Notes under the pieces: generated by a model
Told to the model about the DNA's origin: nothing
Databases searched by the model: none
What the model saw: the letters and a program-made list of their open reading frames with translations, nothing else
Shown here: one piece after another, positions 35,863 to 45,394 of the stretch
Position numbering within the stretch: the first letter of the stretch is position 1
How the letters are laid out: every line of letters starts with the position of its first letter
Assembly: GCF_900103365.1 (NCBI RefSeq)
Contig: NZ_LT629703.1
Span: forward strand, 6,558,501-6,622,500
Direction: 5' to 3'
Origin: Afipia sp. GAS231
GTDB taxonomy: Bacteria; Pseudomonadota; Alphaproteobacteria; Rhizobiales; Xanthobacteraceae
Length of the DNA stretch: 64,000 nucleotides
Translations under genes and position numbers: made by a program

Positions 35863-37995
35863 CTATTTGACGGCTGCGGGCCTACGGAATTCCACAACCG
35901 CAAAGAGCAGGCCGGCAGTCACGTTTACGCGCTTGTAGATGTAGATTGCCATTGCCGTGTTCCAAATCACGTTCGTCGCGGCCGTCGCCACGGCCGCGCC
36001 TATTGCTCCGAAAACGGCAATGCCGATCGCGCATCCGGCGATGTTGATGGTCGCTCCGATCACCATGATCGTTGCTGCTGCCCGTTCGTGTCCCGTCATC
36101 GTCAAGAGGTTCTGTTGCGGACCAGTTGCGGCGGCGAAGATCTGTCCGACGACGAGAATCTGGGCAATTGGAACGGTTGCAACGAACTCCTCTCCAAAAA
36201 TCCGCAGCAACGGCTCCGTCAGCAACAGGAGCGGCAGGGCAAGCGCGATCGTTCCAGCCAGCGACAGGACCGTTGCTCGAGCAAACAGACTTTGAAGCGC
36301 TGCGCCATTCTGGTGCGCGTGGAGCCTGGAGACATTCGGCGAAAAGAACGTTCCCACTGCCATCCGGGGGAGAACGAGAACGAGGGCCAAATTCAAACCC
36401 AAGGCGAAAATGCCGGCGGCTTGGGTGTCGCCGATCCAACCCAGGAGCAATACGCCGGCGCGGCTCATGAGGACTTCAACCCCTATCATTACCATGACCG
36501 GGACAGCGAGGTGCCACCATTGCTCGGGAGCGTAGGCTGGTTCAGCGGACTGCAGTTGCGGCGGCCAAAGGTTACGCAAGCTCAGCCCGACCATGCCGGC
36601 CGTGACAGCAGAACCTGCCATCAGGGCCATCAGTACCGTCGTGGCGCCGATCGACGTGGTGCTGAGCGTCGCGGCGAGCAGGACAAGCGCGATGGTAACG
36701 CTGTCGCGAACGAGGCGCTCGGGAGCAATTGCCGAAATGATCCCGCCAAGCGCGCGCAGCGTGGCGGAGCCCAGCACGTACAGCACGATCAACGGGATGG
36801 TTGCCATGCCTATCGACAGGCTGACCGTCATCTCGTGCTGAAAATGTGACGCCAGCGACGATACGATCGTGATTCCGAAGAGGGTAATTGCGATCCCGAC
36901 CAGTAGCGATCGACCGAACGCGTATTGGATGACCCCGCGCATCAACGACCATTGTTCCTTCGCACTATAGGCCGGTACGAATCGCAGCAGAACGGTGTTG
37001 AATCCAAGTGTAGCGACATAGCCGAGAAGCGTTATCCAAGCCAAAACGTACGAGTAGATACCATAGTTCGCCGCTCCAATCGTGCGGGCAATTATGAGTT
37101 GGGCCAGGCATGTCAGCCCGGCACCGGCAACGTAGACAAGGAAAGACCACAGGCTGGCGCTGGCGAGGCGCTCGGTCAGCTCAGATTGGGGTTGAGTAGT
37201 GGCAGTTCTGCTTGTTTCGGGCGCTGCCGGAGCTTGCGTGAACTCGGTGGAGGTCGGGCGGCTCCTTCCGCAGCCGCTGAACCTGGTGGAGACTTCCGCT
37301 TCGACAAGGTCGAGAGCCTTGAGCATAAGGCCCGGATCAAGCGAATTGACGCAGATCATCTGCTTGTCTTCGGCCGCCAGCAGCGAACCGACGTAATCCG
37401 TAATTGGCTTCGCCCTGAGAAATGTAGGTACATCCGGTTCGAACCATTTCTCCGCGAAAGGCTTCGCGTGTATTCGCTCGTGGAGGCGCTGTTCCAGCAG
37501 CTCTTTTGGAGCATCAAATCGGATCAGCAGGTCCGGTTGGTTCCTCATGCCCATTGCGTGCGCGATCGCTTTCTCGTCTGCCCGGCTGAAAAGTGCCAAA
37601 GTGCAAATGGCTTGTACGAAACCCTGGTCGAAGAGGACGATGTGATCTCGCTTGTGCGAATCCTGCCATACACAGGAAAGCCGCATGATGTACTGGCTCA
37701 GTCTGATCCACCAAATTGGATTCTTGGGCGGCATCAGCCGGAGCAGGTCCCGTGCAAGGCGCAGCGCGCGGGCATTTGCGAAGGGGCGGCACAAGATCCC
37801 CACGGTGAGGAAGGCCGCGTGGGCTATGCGCAGCAGCGCTGAAACGAATCCGCCGCTGTTGAGCAAATTGCTGTCAGGATGCGGTAGCGTAAGTACGAGA
37901 TCGACTGTATATCCACGGTCACGCAGACGCTGAGCGAGCGCTCGACTGAATGTCGTTTTACCTGCGCCCGGCGGCCCGAATGACTCGATAATCAT
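35863..37995 (-). CDS. P-loop kinase fused to a Wzx-type polysaccharide flippase
   Basis: A 710-residue fusion. Residues about 1-238 are a P-loop kinase-like domain with Walker A 'SFGPPGAGKTTFSRAL', 'HIVLFDQGFVQAI', 'LLIRFDAPKELLEQRL', and a lid-like basic stretch. A Thr/Gln/Ala-rich linker (239-272) follows. Residues 273-710 are a 12-14-helix MOP-superfamily flippase ('SLWSFLVYVAGAGLTCLAQ' and 'FNTVLLRFVPAYSAKEQW') that would move lipid-linked repeat units across the inner membrane. No good internal start lies in the linker, so the fusion seems real. It is 7 bases downstream of the Wzz/BY-kinase gene. The kinase substrate is unknown. Confidence 0.88.
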   Translation of the reverse strand: MIIESFGPPGAGKTTFSRALAQRLRDRGYTVDLVLTLPHPDSNLLNSGGFVSALLRIAHAAFLTVGILCRPFANARALRLARDLLRLMPPKNPIWWIRLSQYIMRLSCVWQDSHKRDHIVLFDQGFVQAICTLALFSRADEKAIAHAMGMRNQPDLLIRFDAPKELLEQRLHERIHAKPFAEKWFEPDVPTFLRAKPITDYVGSLLAAEDKQMICVNSLDPGLMLKALDLVEAEVSTRFSGCGRSRPTSTEFTQAPAAPETSRTATTQPQSELTERLASASLWSFLVYVAGAGLTCLAQLIIARTIGAANYGIYSYVLAWITLLGYVATLGFNTVLLRFVPAYSAKEQWSLMRGVIQYAFGRSLLVGIAITLFGITIVSSLASHFQHEMTVSLSIGMATIPLIVLYVLGSATLRALGGIISAIAPERLVRDSVTIALVLLAATLSTTSIGATTVLMALMAGSAVTAGMVGLSLRNLWPPQLQSAEPAYAPEQWWHLAVPVMVMIGVEVLMSRAGVLLLGWIGDTQAAGIFALGLNLALVLVLPRMAVGTFFSPNVSRLHAHQNGAALQSLFARATVLSLAGTIALALPLLLLTEPLLRIFGEEFVATVPIAQILVVGQIFAAATGPQQNLLTMTGHERAAATIMVIGATINIAGCAIGIAVFGAIGAAVATAATNVIWNTAMAIYIYKRVNVTAGLLFAVVEFRRPAAVK

Positions 37996-38002
37996 GCGAT
38001 CC

Positions 38003-39958
38003 TCAATGGCGCGCGAACCAACTGCGGCGTGCCGGTTTGACCTGTGCGGCGCGGATCCTGTCGTTTGCGGCTCTGGGCTGCGTCCACCAGGTGATCGCTG
38101 CTCTTGAGCGCTGGTAGAGCGTGGCCAGAAGCTGGGGAATGAGCAGCAGCTTGATGTGCCAGCCCGGACCGGCGGGTTGTGACGGCTCTGCACGGGTCAA
38201 GACTGACGAGAACCGTGTCGTCCGGCCGGGATTGAAATGCTCCGTCTGCGCGAGCTGATGCAGTGCGGCCTGCGCCATCTCCCGACTGGTGCTTCCGCAA
38301 TGAACCGCGAACAGAACGTGGTCGGCCCAGCCGGTCAGAAGTCTTGCTTCCGGACTTTCTTGCAGCGAGGGTCCATCGATGATCACAAAGTCATAGATTT
38401 CGCTCAACTGGCGGAGTAACGGAGAAACCTTGGAATTTGCGAGGAGTAGCAACTGGCTTCCGTCGGATGAAACTGCCGGGAGGTAGTCAATCCCGGATTC
38501 CTGGATATGTTGGACCGCGTCCGCAAGTGGGCGGCCGTGCGACAGCACGCTGAGCAGATCGGCGCTCTTGTCTCCGGGGCGGCGGCGAATTTGACCGAAG
38601 TCCAGGAGTAGCGTGCGCCATCCGAGTCGCGCGGCGTACAAACCCAGGCTCCACGCAAGTGTAGTCTTTCCCTCTCCGCCGACACTGGAGCTCACAAGTA
38701 CAATTCGCTGTGATCGCGAAAGGACCGAGTCAGAGGCCAGTATGGACACGAGGATCGAGCGGATCGTTCTCGAATAGGGGCTCGCGGGTTGTTCCAGAAC
38801 ATATTGAGGCGGTTCAGTCGGTCCCGGAGGAATCGCGGGAAGCAATCCGGCGCACGGAATGTGCAGAACGTCAGCGGCCTCAATTTCCGTGTGCAGGGTT
38901 CGATCGAAACGATTGAACACGACTGCGAGGAAACATGCCAACAGAGCCAAGGCGATCGCGGCCGGCGGAACGATAAGCAACGGGTGCAACGAGGCAGATC
39001 CGTCGGGCGGCGAAGCCGCGGCGAGAAGACTGACGTCTGGTTGCACGATCATGCTCTTCGCGGTTTGCTCCTGCCGTCGCAGCAGCGTTTCGAATTGCTG
39101 CGCCAGGGTCGTCACCCGCCATTCCAGCGCGGAGTCTCGCGACGCGGACGCCGGGCTAATACGGGAGGCGTTCAATTGCTCTTCCGCCGTTGCCAGGTCC
39201 TGCTGAATCCTCGCAGATTGCGTCGCAAGCGAATTCAGGACTTGCTCCGTATCTCCCTGTCTTTGGCGGACGAGCTCGTCGACATACGATTTTGCAACGA
39301 TATTGGCGACATCCGCCGCCCGCTGCGGATCGGGTGCCACAAAGGTAACGCTGATGATCTTGGAGCGACGTTCCTGGCCAACCTTCAGACCGCGCTTTAG
39401 CGAGGCCAGTGCCTCACCGGGATCTGGTTCGCCGATCATCAACCTCTTGGTCGCGGACCAAGTGTTGCCAAGACCCGCGCGCAGACCTTGCGTCCAGGAT
39501 CGCGATCCCGCTCTGGCGGCGGGCCGCGCATCGTCGAGCGCGCGAAGCGCCGGGAGAAGCCGTCGTAGGTAGGCGTCGGACAGCAGTACTGTGACGTGCG
39601 TATCGATAACGGACTCTTCCGCGCCGGGTGAAGGTGCGGCGGTCGTGCTGGCGGCGCCGGAAGCATCGGCTGCGCCCAATTGCCGGACGTCTACCGTTAG
39701 CTGTGCCGTCGCCATGTAGGACGGTTGCATGAGCAGGCCCGCCAGGCCGGCGAGCGCGGCGCCAACGACAGTTGTCCTGACGATGAATTGCCGGTATTTC
39801 CGCACGCTATCCAGCATCTGCTTCCACGTCTGCAAGCTGTCGTGTGATGCCAGAGATTGTTCGGTCAGGCGCAGCCCCTGTTCGTTCTGTGCCAGGTCCG
39901 GCGAAAGAGCGGTCAGCGGTCGAATTCGTTTGCCTGCCAACGCTTCCATGATCGTCAT
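38003..39958 (-). CDS. Polysaccharide co-polymerase/tyrosine-kinase-like protein (Wzz/BY-kinase)
   Basis: A 651-residue protein controlling polymer length and export. A membrane helix lies near residues 60-78 and a second near 327-347 ('LIVPPAAIALALLACFLAVVF'). Between them are the Wzz domain and a coiled-coil region. The C-terminal cytoplasmic kinase-like domain has Walker A 'VSSSVGGEGKTTLAWSL' and Walker B 'DFVIIDGPS'. The Walker A' motif is altered ('LLLDFGQIRRR', lacking the second Asp of DxDxR), and no C-terminal tyrosine cluster is present. It may therefore bind ATP without normal autophosphorylation. It starts 5 bases after the asparagine synthase gene. Confidence 0.88.
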   Translation of the reverse strand: MTIMEALAGKRIRPLTALSPDLAQNEQGLRLTEQSLASHDSLQTWKQMLDSVRKYRQFIVRTTVVGAALAGLAGLLMQPSYMATAQLTVDVRQLGAADASGAASTTAAPSPGAEESVIDTHVTVLLSDAYLRRLLPALRALDDARPAARAGSRSWTQGLRAGLGNTWSATKRLMIGEPDPGEALASLKRGLKVGQERRSKIISVTFVAPDPQRAADVANIVAKSYVDELVRQRQGDTEQVLNSLATQSARIQQDLATAEEQLNASRISPASASRDSALEWRVTTLAQQFETLLRRQEQTAKSMIVQPDVSLLAAASPPDGSASLHPLLIVPPAAIALALLACFLAVVFNRFDRTLHTEIEAADVLHIPCAGLLPAIPPGPTEPPQYVLEQPASPYSRTIRSILVSILASDSVLSRSQRIVLVSSSVGGEGKTTLAWSLGLYAARLGWRTLLLDFGQIRRRPGDKSADLLSVLSHGRPLADAVQHIQESGIDYLPAVSSDGSQLLLLANSKVSPLLRQLSEIYDFVIIDGPSLQESPEARLLTGWADHVLFAVHCGSTSREMAQAALHQLAQTEHFNPGRTTRFSSVLTRAEPSQPAGPGWHIKLLLIPQLLATLYQRSRAAITWWTQPRAANDRIRAAQVKPARRSWFARH

Positions 39959-39963
39959 TCCCT

Positions 39964-41952
39964 TTACTGCGCGGGCTCGAATACGTCCGCCGATCGAGCC
40001 GATCTCTGTTCATCCGTTGCATCGAGCCAGGACTGCAACATCAGGACCGCCCATAAGGTTCGCGAATGATCGCGTCGACCGTCCAGATGATCCAGCCAAC
40101 AACTCTGGACTCTCGCTGCATCCAGCAGACCCTGGCGGCGAAGACGCGGTTCGGAGAGAAGGTCTGCGGCCCACGAGCGCAGGGGGCCTTTCAACCACGA
40201 GCCGATAGGCACGTCGAAACCCTGTTTCGGTCGATCGATCAGACGGGCTGGCAAATAGCGGCCGAGAACCTGCCGCAAGATCCATTTTCCCTGGCCGCGA
40301 CGCACCTTCACGCTGTTCGGCAGCCGCCAGGAGAACTCCACGACACGATGATCGAGAATTGGGCAGCGCGCTTCCAGGCCCGTCGACATGCTGGCGCGAT
40401 CGAGCTTCACCAGAATGTCGCCCGGAAGGTAGCCGATCATGTCGCGAACAATGAAGTCGGAGAGAAGATCGTTCAGCGGCGGAACCGTGCTGGAGTCAGT
40501 GACCGTCTGCTCCGGTGTCAACTGCAGTTCGGAAAGCAGCATGGTTTTCCGATACATTTCGTCGGCGTCGTTGCCTCTCAAGAACTGCGCCAGGCGGTTG
40601 ATCCGGTCGCCCTGGATCATCCGCCGCAGGTGGTTTGGAAGGGGAAGGGCGCTGGCGATGTCCTCCCGCAAACCGCGCGCGAGCAACCCAAGGCCCGTTG
40701 CCGCCGTTCGCCGAATTGGTCCACTGGAATTGAGGAGGGGGGCAAGACGGCTGGTCAGGAGATGCCTGGAGTAGCCGCCGAAGCATTCGTCGCCGCCGTC
40801 GCCGGAAAGAGCCACCGTAACATCGCGGCGTGCGAGACGAGAGAGCAACAACGTCGGAATCTGCGATTCGTCGGCAAACGGCTCGTCCCAAACGCAAGGC
40901 AGGTCGGGAATGACTGCTCTGGCGTCGGCGGGAGTGAGCCGGAGTTCGGTGTGGTCGGTGCCGAGGTGACGGGCCACGCCTGCGGCGTTGGCTGCTTCGT
41001 CGTAGGTTGGTTCGCCGAACCCGATGGTGAACGTGCGAACCGGCCGCGCGGATTGCGATTGCATCAGGGCGACGACAGTTGAACTGTCGAGCCCACCCGA
41101 CAGGAACAACCCGACCGGCACGTCGGCGACCATGCGCTCGCCCACGGCCCGGCGGAGCAAATCGTCAAGTTGTGACACGAGTTCGGACTCGTCGGCTGAA
41201 GCAGGCGCCTTTCGGCCATTCCTGGCGACGTTGGTCAGCGACCACCAGACATGTGTTCTTGCCCGCAGATGGGCGGTATCCCGTAGAAGGAAAAGTTCGC
41301 CGGCGCCGAACGACAGCGTGGTGCCGGGTGGAAGCTTGAACACGTTTCGCCAGATGCAATGCTGATCCGATAACCAGCCCTGAGCGAGAAATTCCGCGAT
41401 TGCGCGCGAATTGATTTCGGGCTGGAAATCAGGGAAAGCGGCGATCGCCTTTAGCTCCGAAGCAAAGACCGCCGCATTTCGCGTTATGGCAACGTAAAGC
41501 GGCTTCTTTCCCATACGATCGCGGGCGAGATGGAGCATACGGCTCTTGCGGTCCCACAGACCAATCGCAAACATTCCGTTGCTGCGGCTCAAGGCTGCAT
41601 CAAGCCCCCATCTCTCAATCATGGCCAGCAGCACCTCGGTGTCGCTGCTGCCGGTGAAGCGTTGGCCGAGGCTCTCAAGCTCCCTGCGGAGCGACAAATG
41701 GTTGTAGATCTCGCCATTGAATGTGATGACGAACCGGCCGCTTTCGGAAAGCATCGGCTGCCGGCCCGCATCCGTGAGATCGACAATAGCGAGCCGGCGA
41801 TGCCCGAGCGCGATCCCGGCGTCGCGATCCCACCAGAGACCTTCACCATCGGGGCCGCGATGACGCAAGCGTGCCGTCATCTCCCGGATCGAATCCAGGT
41901 CCACGGACCGAGACGTGTTCGGCGCCTGAAGTATCCCGGCTATCCCGCACAT
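39964..41952 (-). CDS. asnB: Asparagine synthase (glutamine-hydrolysing) family protein
   Basis: A 662-residue enzyme. Cys2 ('MCGIAGIL') is the glutamine amidotransferase nucleophile, with 'RHRGPDGEG' and 'FNGEIYNH' in the N-terminal domain. The synthetase domain has the ATP-pyrophosphatase loop 'LFLSGGLDSSTVVAL'. 'LSGDGGDECFGGY' and 'KLDRASMSTGLEARCPILD' are also standard. In polysaccharide loci such proteins often amidate sugar or amino acid groups rather than make free asparagine, which is plausible here. It overlaps the polymerase gene upstream by 13 bases. Confidence 0.93.
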   Translation of the reverse strand: MCGIAGILQAPNTSRSVDLDSIREMTARLRHRGPDGEGLWWDRDAGIALGHRRLAIVDLTDAGRQPMLSESGRFVITFNGEIYNHLSLRRELESLGQRFTGSSDTEVLLAMIERWGLDAALSRSNGMFAIGLWDRKSRMLHLARDRMGKKPLYVAITRNAAVFASELKAIAAFPDFQPEINSRAIAEFLAQGWLSDQHCIWRNVFKLPPGTTLSFGAGELFLLRDTAHLRARTHVWWSLTNVARNGRKAPASADESELVSQLDDLLRRAVGERMVADVPVGLFLSGGLDSSTVVALMQSQSARPVRTFTIGFGEPTYDEAANAAGVARHLGTDHTELRLTPADARAVIPDLPCVWDEPFADESQIPTLLLSRLARRDVTVALSGDGGDECFGGYSRHLLTSRLAPLLNSSGPIRRTAATGLGLLARGLREDIASALPLPNHLRRMIQGDRINRLAQFLRGNDADEMYRKTMLLSELQLTPEQTVTDSSTVPPLNDLLSDFIVRDMIGYLPGDILVKLDRASMSTGLEARCPILDHRVVEFSWRLPNSVKVRRGQGKWILRQVLGRYLPARLIDRPKQGFDVPIGSWLKGPLRSWAADLLSEPRLRRQGLLDAARVQSCWLDHLDGRRDHSRTLWAVLMLQSWLDATDEQRSARSADVFEPAQ

Positions 41953-43205
41953 GGTTCAGACTCCGATGCGTGCGGTGAGGGTTGGCGCGACGAGCCGAGG
42001 ATCAGGCCAACAGCCAGCGCGAACCAGACGATTGGGTGACGCAAGACAAAATGGCTTATGCTGAAAATGGCGAGCGCAGCCATCAATGCGGCCTGGGCGT
42101 CGAGCTTCGCTCGTAGCGCGAGGATGAAAATGCCGGCGAGAAGACCGCAAACGGCAATCACTGCGAGGAGACCGCCTTGCGTAAAAGTGTCAAGCAGCGT
42201 GCTATGGGCTTCGAAAGGAGCTGGAAGCGCCCTATGATTGACGACATTCGGCTTCTCGAGGTGTGGGCCTGGCCCGAGGCCGAGCGATCCGGATTCCAGC
42301 CCGCGATGCAGCGCATCTTGCCAGAGCTGCAGTCGTAGGGAAGCGGTGCGCTGAGTCCCTTCGCCGCCGCGATCCTTGGTCAAGCTGATGGCCAGACTTT
42401 CAACGTCGTCGGCGGTCGCCAAAATGTACGGCGCCAACGAGAGCGACAGAGGAACGGCGGCGATGACAACGAAGACAGCCACCGCAAATCGCAGACCGGA
42501 TCTGTGTTCGGACGAGGTCAACCAGGTCCGAATACGCAGCACAAGAAAGAGCGCGAAGGCGGTCACCATCGCAACAAGAAATGTATCGCTCTTGGTCAGT
42601 CGACCGACGAAGAAGGAAAGTAGGCAACTGAAGGATCCGGCGATGCGGCCAAATCCCCTGGCCGAGAGAGCCAGACCGAGCGACAGCGGCGTAAAAACGG
42701 CGCAGTAGAGTGCCACTTGATTGGGATTCTCTGCCCAGCCCCGAAATCGATCCCAGAACCATGGGTCAACCGACGGCAGGCTGATGAAGCCCCAACCCAT
42801 GGCGAGCTGAAGCGCCAAGGCGATGTTCCAGAACGCAAGCAGAAACCACTCGGTCTGGCGTAGGGAGCCGTCGGCTCGCATGGTCGCGGCGATGAGAAAA
42901 GTGATGGCTGCCATCAATAGGTAGGCAAATGCGTCATGCAACATCGAGTCGAGGTCGAGCTCCCGCTGCAGAAAGGCGAGGCAGGTTCCGACGCTCAAGG
43001 CGAAGGCAAAGCATGCCCAGAATGCGATGATCTGGAGCATGGCTCTCGGGTTGCAGATGCGGCCGGAAACGACGAGGCGCAACGAGGCGAGGGCGAGCCA
43101 CAAGACGAGGCAGACCTCGCCAACGCCCAGCGGCACAGCCGGGAGCCGCAGCTGCGAAGCTGTGGTAAGCACGATGCCAAAGGCGAAGAGCGCGTTGCCA
43201 ATCAT
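41940..43205 (-). CDS. O-antigen ligase/polymerase (Wzy-like) membrane protein
   Basis: A 421-residue protein with about ten to twelve membrane helices and a large periplasmic loop near residues 260-330. The loop has 'GTQRTASLRLQLWQDALHRG' and 'LGLGPGPHLEKPNVVNHR', the RxxxW-type region of the O-antigen ligase (Wzy_C) family, and 'AHSTLLDTFTQGGLLAVI'. It would polymerise repeat units in the periplasm. The ATG at 43205 overlaps the stop of the glycosyltransferase gene by four bases. Confidence 0.88.
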   Translation of the reverse strand: MIGNALFAFGIVLTTASQLRLPAVPLGVGEVCLVLWLALASLRLVVSGRICNPRAMLQIIAFWACFAFALSVGTCLAFLQRELDLDSMLHDAFAYLLMAAITFLIAATMRADGSLRQTEWFLLAFWNIALALQLAMGWGFISLPSVDPWFWDRFRGWAENPNQVALYCAVFTPLSLGLALSARGFGRIAGSFSCLLSFFVGRLTKSDTFLVAMVTAFALFLVLRIRTWLTSSEHRSGLRFAVAVFVVIAAVPLSLSLAPYILATADDVESLAISLTKDRGGEGTQRTASLRLQLWQDALHRGLESGSLGLGPGPHLEKPNVVNHRALPAPFEAHSTLLDTFTQGGLLAVIAVCGLLAGIFILALRAKLDAQAALMAALAIFSISHFVLRHPIVWFALAVGLILGSSRQPSPHASESEPCAG

Positions 43206-44422
43206 GATGCGTTTCTGCTGTGCAAACTGGCCGCTCGGTGCTGACGGTCGTGGTGGGACGACCCGGTCCGCTCGCCGCAAGAGTTCCCGCCGGAAAGCAG
43301 TTGCCGGTAAAGATCGACGTAACGCTCGGTCACGACATTCAAGTCGAACTCACGGCCGACGAACTCGATGGAACGGCTTCCCATCGCTCTCGCGCGGTCA
43401 GGATCCTGGAGCAGATCAAGAATGGCCGCGGCAAGCGCGGGCGGGTCGCGTTGAGGCACGAGATGTCCATTCCAGTTCTCTATCACGACGTCGTCGCAGC
43501 CCGGCACGCGCGTCGCGACAATGGGCACGCCGGCTAGACCTGCTTCCAGCAAGACGCGGGGAATGCCTTCGCGATATTCAGTAGGGCAGGCAAAGACATC
43601 CGCGAGGCCGAGCAGCGCGGGAACGTCGCTTCGCGCGCCGAGCGCGATCACGTAGGGTGCGTGTCGATCAATCAAGGCCCGATCCACGGCAAAGGGACCC
43701 TCGCTCTCCCTTGGACCGACCAGCAGGAAGCGAACGCCAGGCCGGGCGGCATGGACGATCGCGGCCGCTTCGAGAAGTGCGGGTATGCCCTTCTGCACGG
43801 TCAGGCGGCTCACTGTGAGCACGACTTCGCTATCGCCGAGGCCGAGTTCGGCTCGAAGTTTCGCAATGGGCAGCGCCCGGAGCTGTGCGACTTCGAAGGC
43901 ACCGACATCGATTCCCGAGCTTCCGATCAGTACGGCCTGGCTGTTGCCGAGCAGGTGGTAGCGGTGGAAGAAGCGGCTATCGGCTTTGTTCTGAAATACG
44001 GTCGCAGTCGTCCAGCAGGCAGCCAGCCGCTGCAACGCCAGGTAGACCGGCCTCAGCGTCAGCGCTTTCAGGTGCGCGGAGGAAAATACCCAACCCATCC
44101 CGTTGATGGTGCGCACAACGGGAACGGCACCTCGGATGGCAAGCGGCGCAAACAGGTTTGGTTTGGTATCGAACGTCTGAACAATGTCGGGTCGAATGTC
44201 CTGCACAAGATTCGACAGTTGGCCGATGGCCAGGCGATCGGAAATCCGGGCGCCAAATCGATCGAATTCGTAAGCATGGTACTCTATGCCACTTGCCGAA
44301 AATGGAGACGCAGTACCTGTGCCGGCAGCACTCACCCGTATTCCGCGGCTCCGCAGAGCTGACAGGAACGGGATCCGCAGCGCATGATCCTCACCCCCCA
44401 CGCAGAGCACGTGTAATGTCAT
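43202..44422 (-). CDS. Glycosyltransferase family 4 protein
   Basis: A 406-residue GT-B glycosyltransferase. The C-terminal donor domain is clear: 'LTVSRLTVQKGIPALLEAA', 'LGARSDVPALLGLADVFACP' and 'EGIPRVLLEAGLAGVPIVAT'. The N-terminal acceptor half has 'DIVQTFDTKPNLFAPLAIR'. It adds one sugar to the growing repeat unit on the cytoplasmic side; donor and linkage are unknown. The second in-frame ATG (44422) matches the start of the Rossmann strand 'MTLHVLCVGG'. Confidence 0.92.
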   Translation of the reverse strand: MTLHVLCVGGEDHALRIPFLSALRSRGIRVSAAGTGTASPFSASGIEYHAYEFDRFGARISDRLAIGQLSNLVQDIRPDIVQTFDTKPNLFAPLAIRGAVPVVRTINGMGWVFSSAHLKALTLRPVYLALQRLAACWTTATVFQNKADSRFFHRYHLLGNSQAVLIGSSGIDVGAFEVAQLRALPIAKLRAELGLGDSEVVLTVSRLTVQKGIPALLEAAAIVHAARPGVRFLLVGPRESEGPFAVDRALIDRHAPYVIALGARSDVPALLGLADVFACPTEYREGIPRVLLEAGLAGVPIVATRVPGCDDVVIENWNGHLVPQRDPPALAAAILDLLQDPDRARAMGSRSIEFVGREFDLNVVTERYVDLYRQLLSGGNSCGERTGSSHHDRQHRAASLHSRNAS

Positions 44423-44548
44423 GTTAGCCCCTTCGGCCAGTCCACTATGCAACACCGCCGGGCCGCGAAATCGGGTACAACTGGCTTGCGTCTTTCCCGA
44501 CTAAACGCGAACGGAAAGATAATTTACGGGACGATCAGAACGTGTCTC

Positions 44549-44565
44549 CATTCGTTCGAATGAGA
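44549..44565. promoter_or_regulatory. TCGTTCGAATGA element, copy A, upstream of the GT4 gene
   Basis: The sequence CATTCGTTCGAATG (44549-44562) is a perfect 6-2-6 inverted repeat, and it includes the 12-mer found at two other places in the locus. It lies about 127 bases upstream of the glycosyltransferase start. No known regulator is assigned. Confidence 0.4.
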
Positions 44566-44691
44566 ACGAGTTGAATGTTCCTGGCGACCGCGAGCCGATA
44601 GCTCGCCCCGTCGCTGCCGAGAATTGTTTTGGAGCTTGTCAGCGTCAGTTATGGATGTGAATCCGCTCGCTACCGGCTGTTCACGTAGCCT

Positions 44692-45357
44692 TCAGGGCAA
44701 GACGGCGACCCGGCCCAGTAGTGCCACCAACTCCACCTGCCGCCGCGTCTGTGTCTTGATGAACAAGGCGGCCAGATGCGAGCGTATTGTCGTACGACTA
44801 AGTCGACGGGAGCGGGCTATATCAAGCAAATTGCGGCCGCGCACCAATTCGACCGCAAGCTGCGTCTCCGCAGCCGTGAAGCCGAACAGACGCTGGAGCG
44901 TCCGCGGTGTCGGTTCCGGATGAGCGTCGAGATCGAGCAGGATGACGGTGCTCGTTTCATCCGATCGGGCATTGATGATCTGATTGACGAGACTGGTGAT
45001 GCCTTCCCTGGCTGAAGTCGCCAGCCATGAGGTCGAGCCAACGGGAATTTGCGCCCCGGCGCGATTAAAAAGTTGTCTTAAGGCGCCGTGGAGCGTTTCG
45101 CGACCGGCGTCATGGCGGTATTCGCGTTCCAATATCGCGCGGGCGGTCGCGCTTGCTTCGATCACGCGGTTGCGCATGAGCAAGACCTGGCCCCAGCCAA
45201 TGCGCGCCAGAGCGGCGTGTAGCTCGTTGGGCGTTTCGCCGGGATTGGCTTCAGGCCAGACCGGGGCCCGGTTCGAGATGTTGAAGATCGACTCCCTGCA
45301 CTGATGCAGCGATGCAATAGTTCCGGGCGAAATGGCACTCTGGTTCAAACTCAACAT
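44692..45357 (-). CDS. LuxR-type transcriptional regulator without recognised sensor domain
   Basis: A 221-residue protein. The C-terminal 65 residues are a LuxR/NarL-type HTH ('FTAAETQLAVELVRGRNLLD' and 'IARSRRLSRTTIRSHLAALF'). The N-terminal 150 residues match no domain I recognise; there is no receiver Asp motif or autoinducer pattern. It lies inside the polysaccharide locus, between the Wza-like and glycosyltransferase genes, on the same strand, and is likely its local regulator. The ATG at 45357 follows a GGGAATAG Shine-Dalgarno. Confidence 0.88.
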   Translation of the reverse strand: MLSLNQSAISPGTIASLHQCRESIFNISNRAPVWPEANPGETPNELHAALARIGWGQVLLMRNRVIEASATARAILEREYRHDAGRETLHGALRQLFNRAGAQIPVGSTSWLATSAREGITSLVNQIINARSDETSTVILLDLDAHPEPTPRTLQRLFGFTAAETQLAVELVRGRNLLDIARSRRLSRTTIRSHLAALFIKTQTRRQVELVALLGRVAVLP

Positions 45358-45383
45358 TTTACTATTCCCTTTGCCTGCCGCCT

Positions 45384-45394
45384 CGTTCGAATGA
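45384..45394. promoter_or_regulatory. TCGTTCGAATGA element, copy B, upstream of LuxR gene
   Basis: A second exact copy of the 12-mer (starting at 45383) lies 27-38 bases upstream of the LuxR-type start at 45357, a position suited to autoregulation. The left arm is less complete than in copy A. Confidence 0.4.

Noticed and set aside
35698..36849. 383-codon plus-strand frame opposite the flippase
   Set aside because: It has no recognisable domain, while the minus-strand frame has regular membrane helices.
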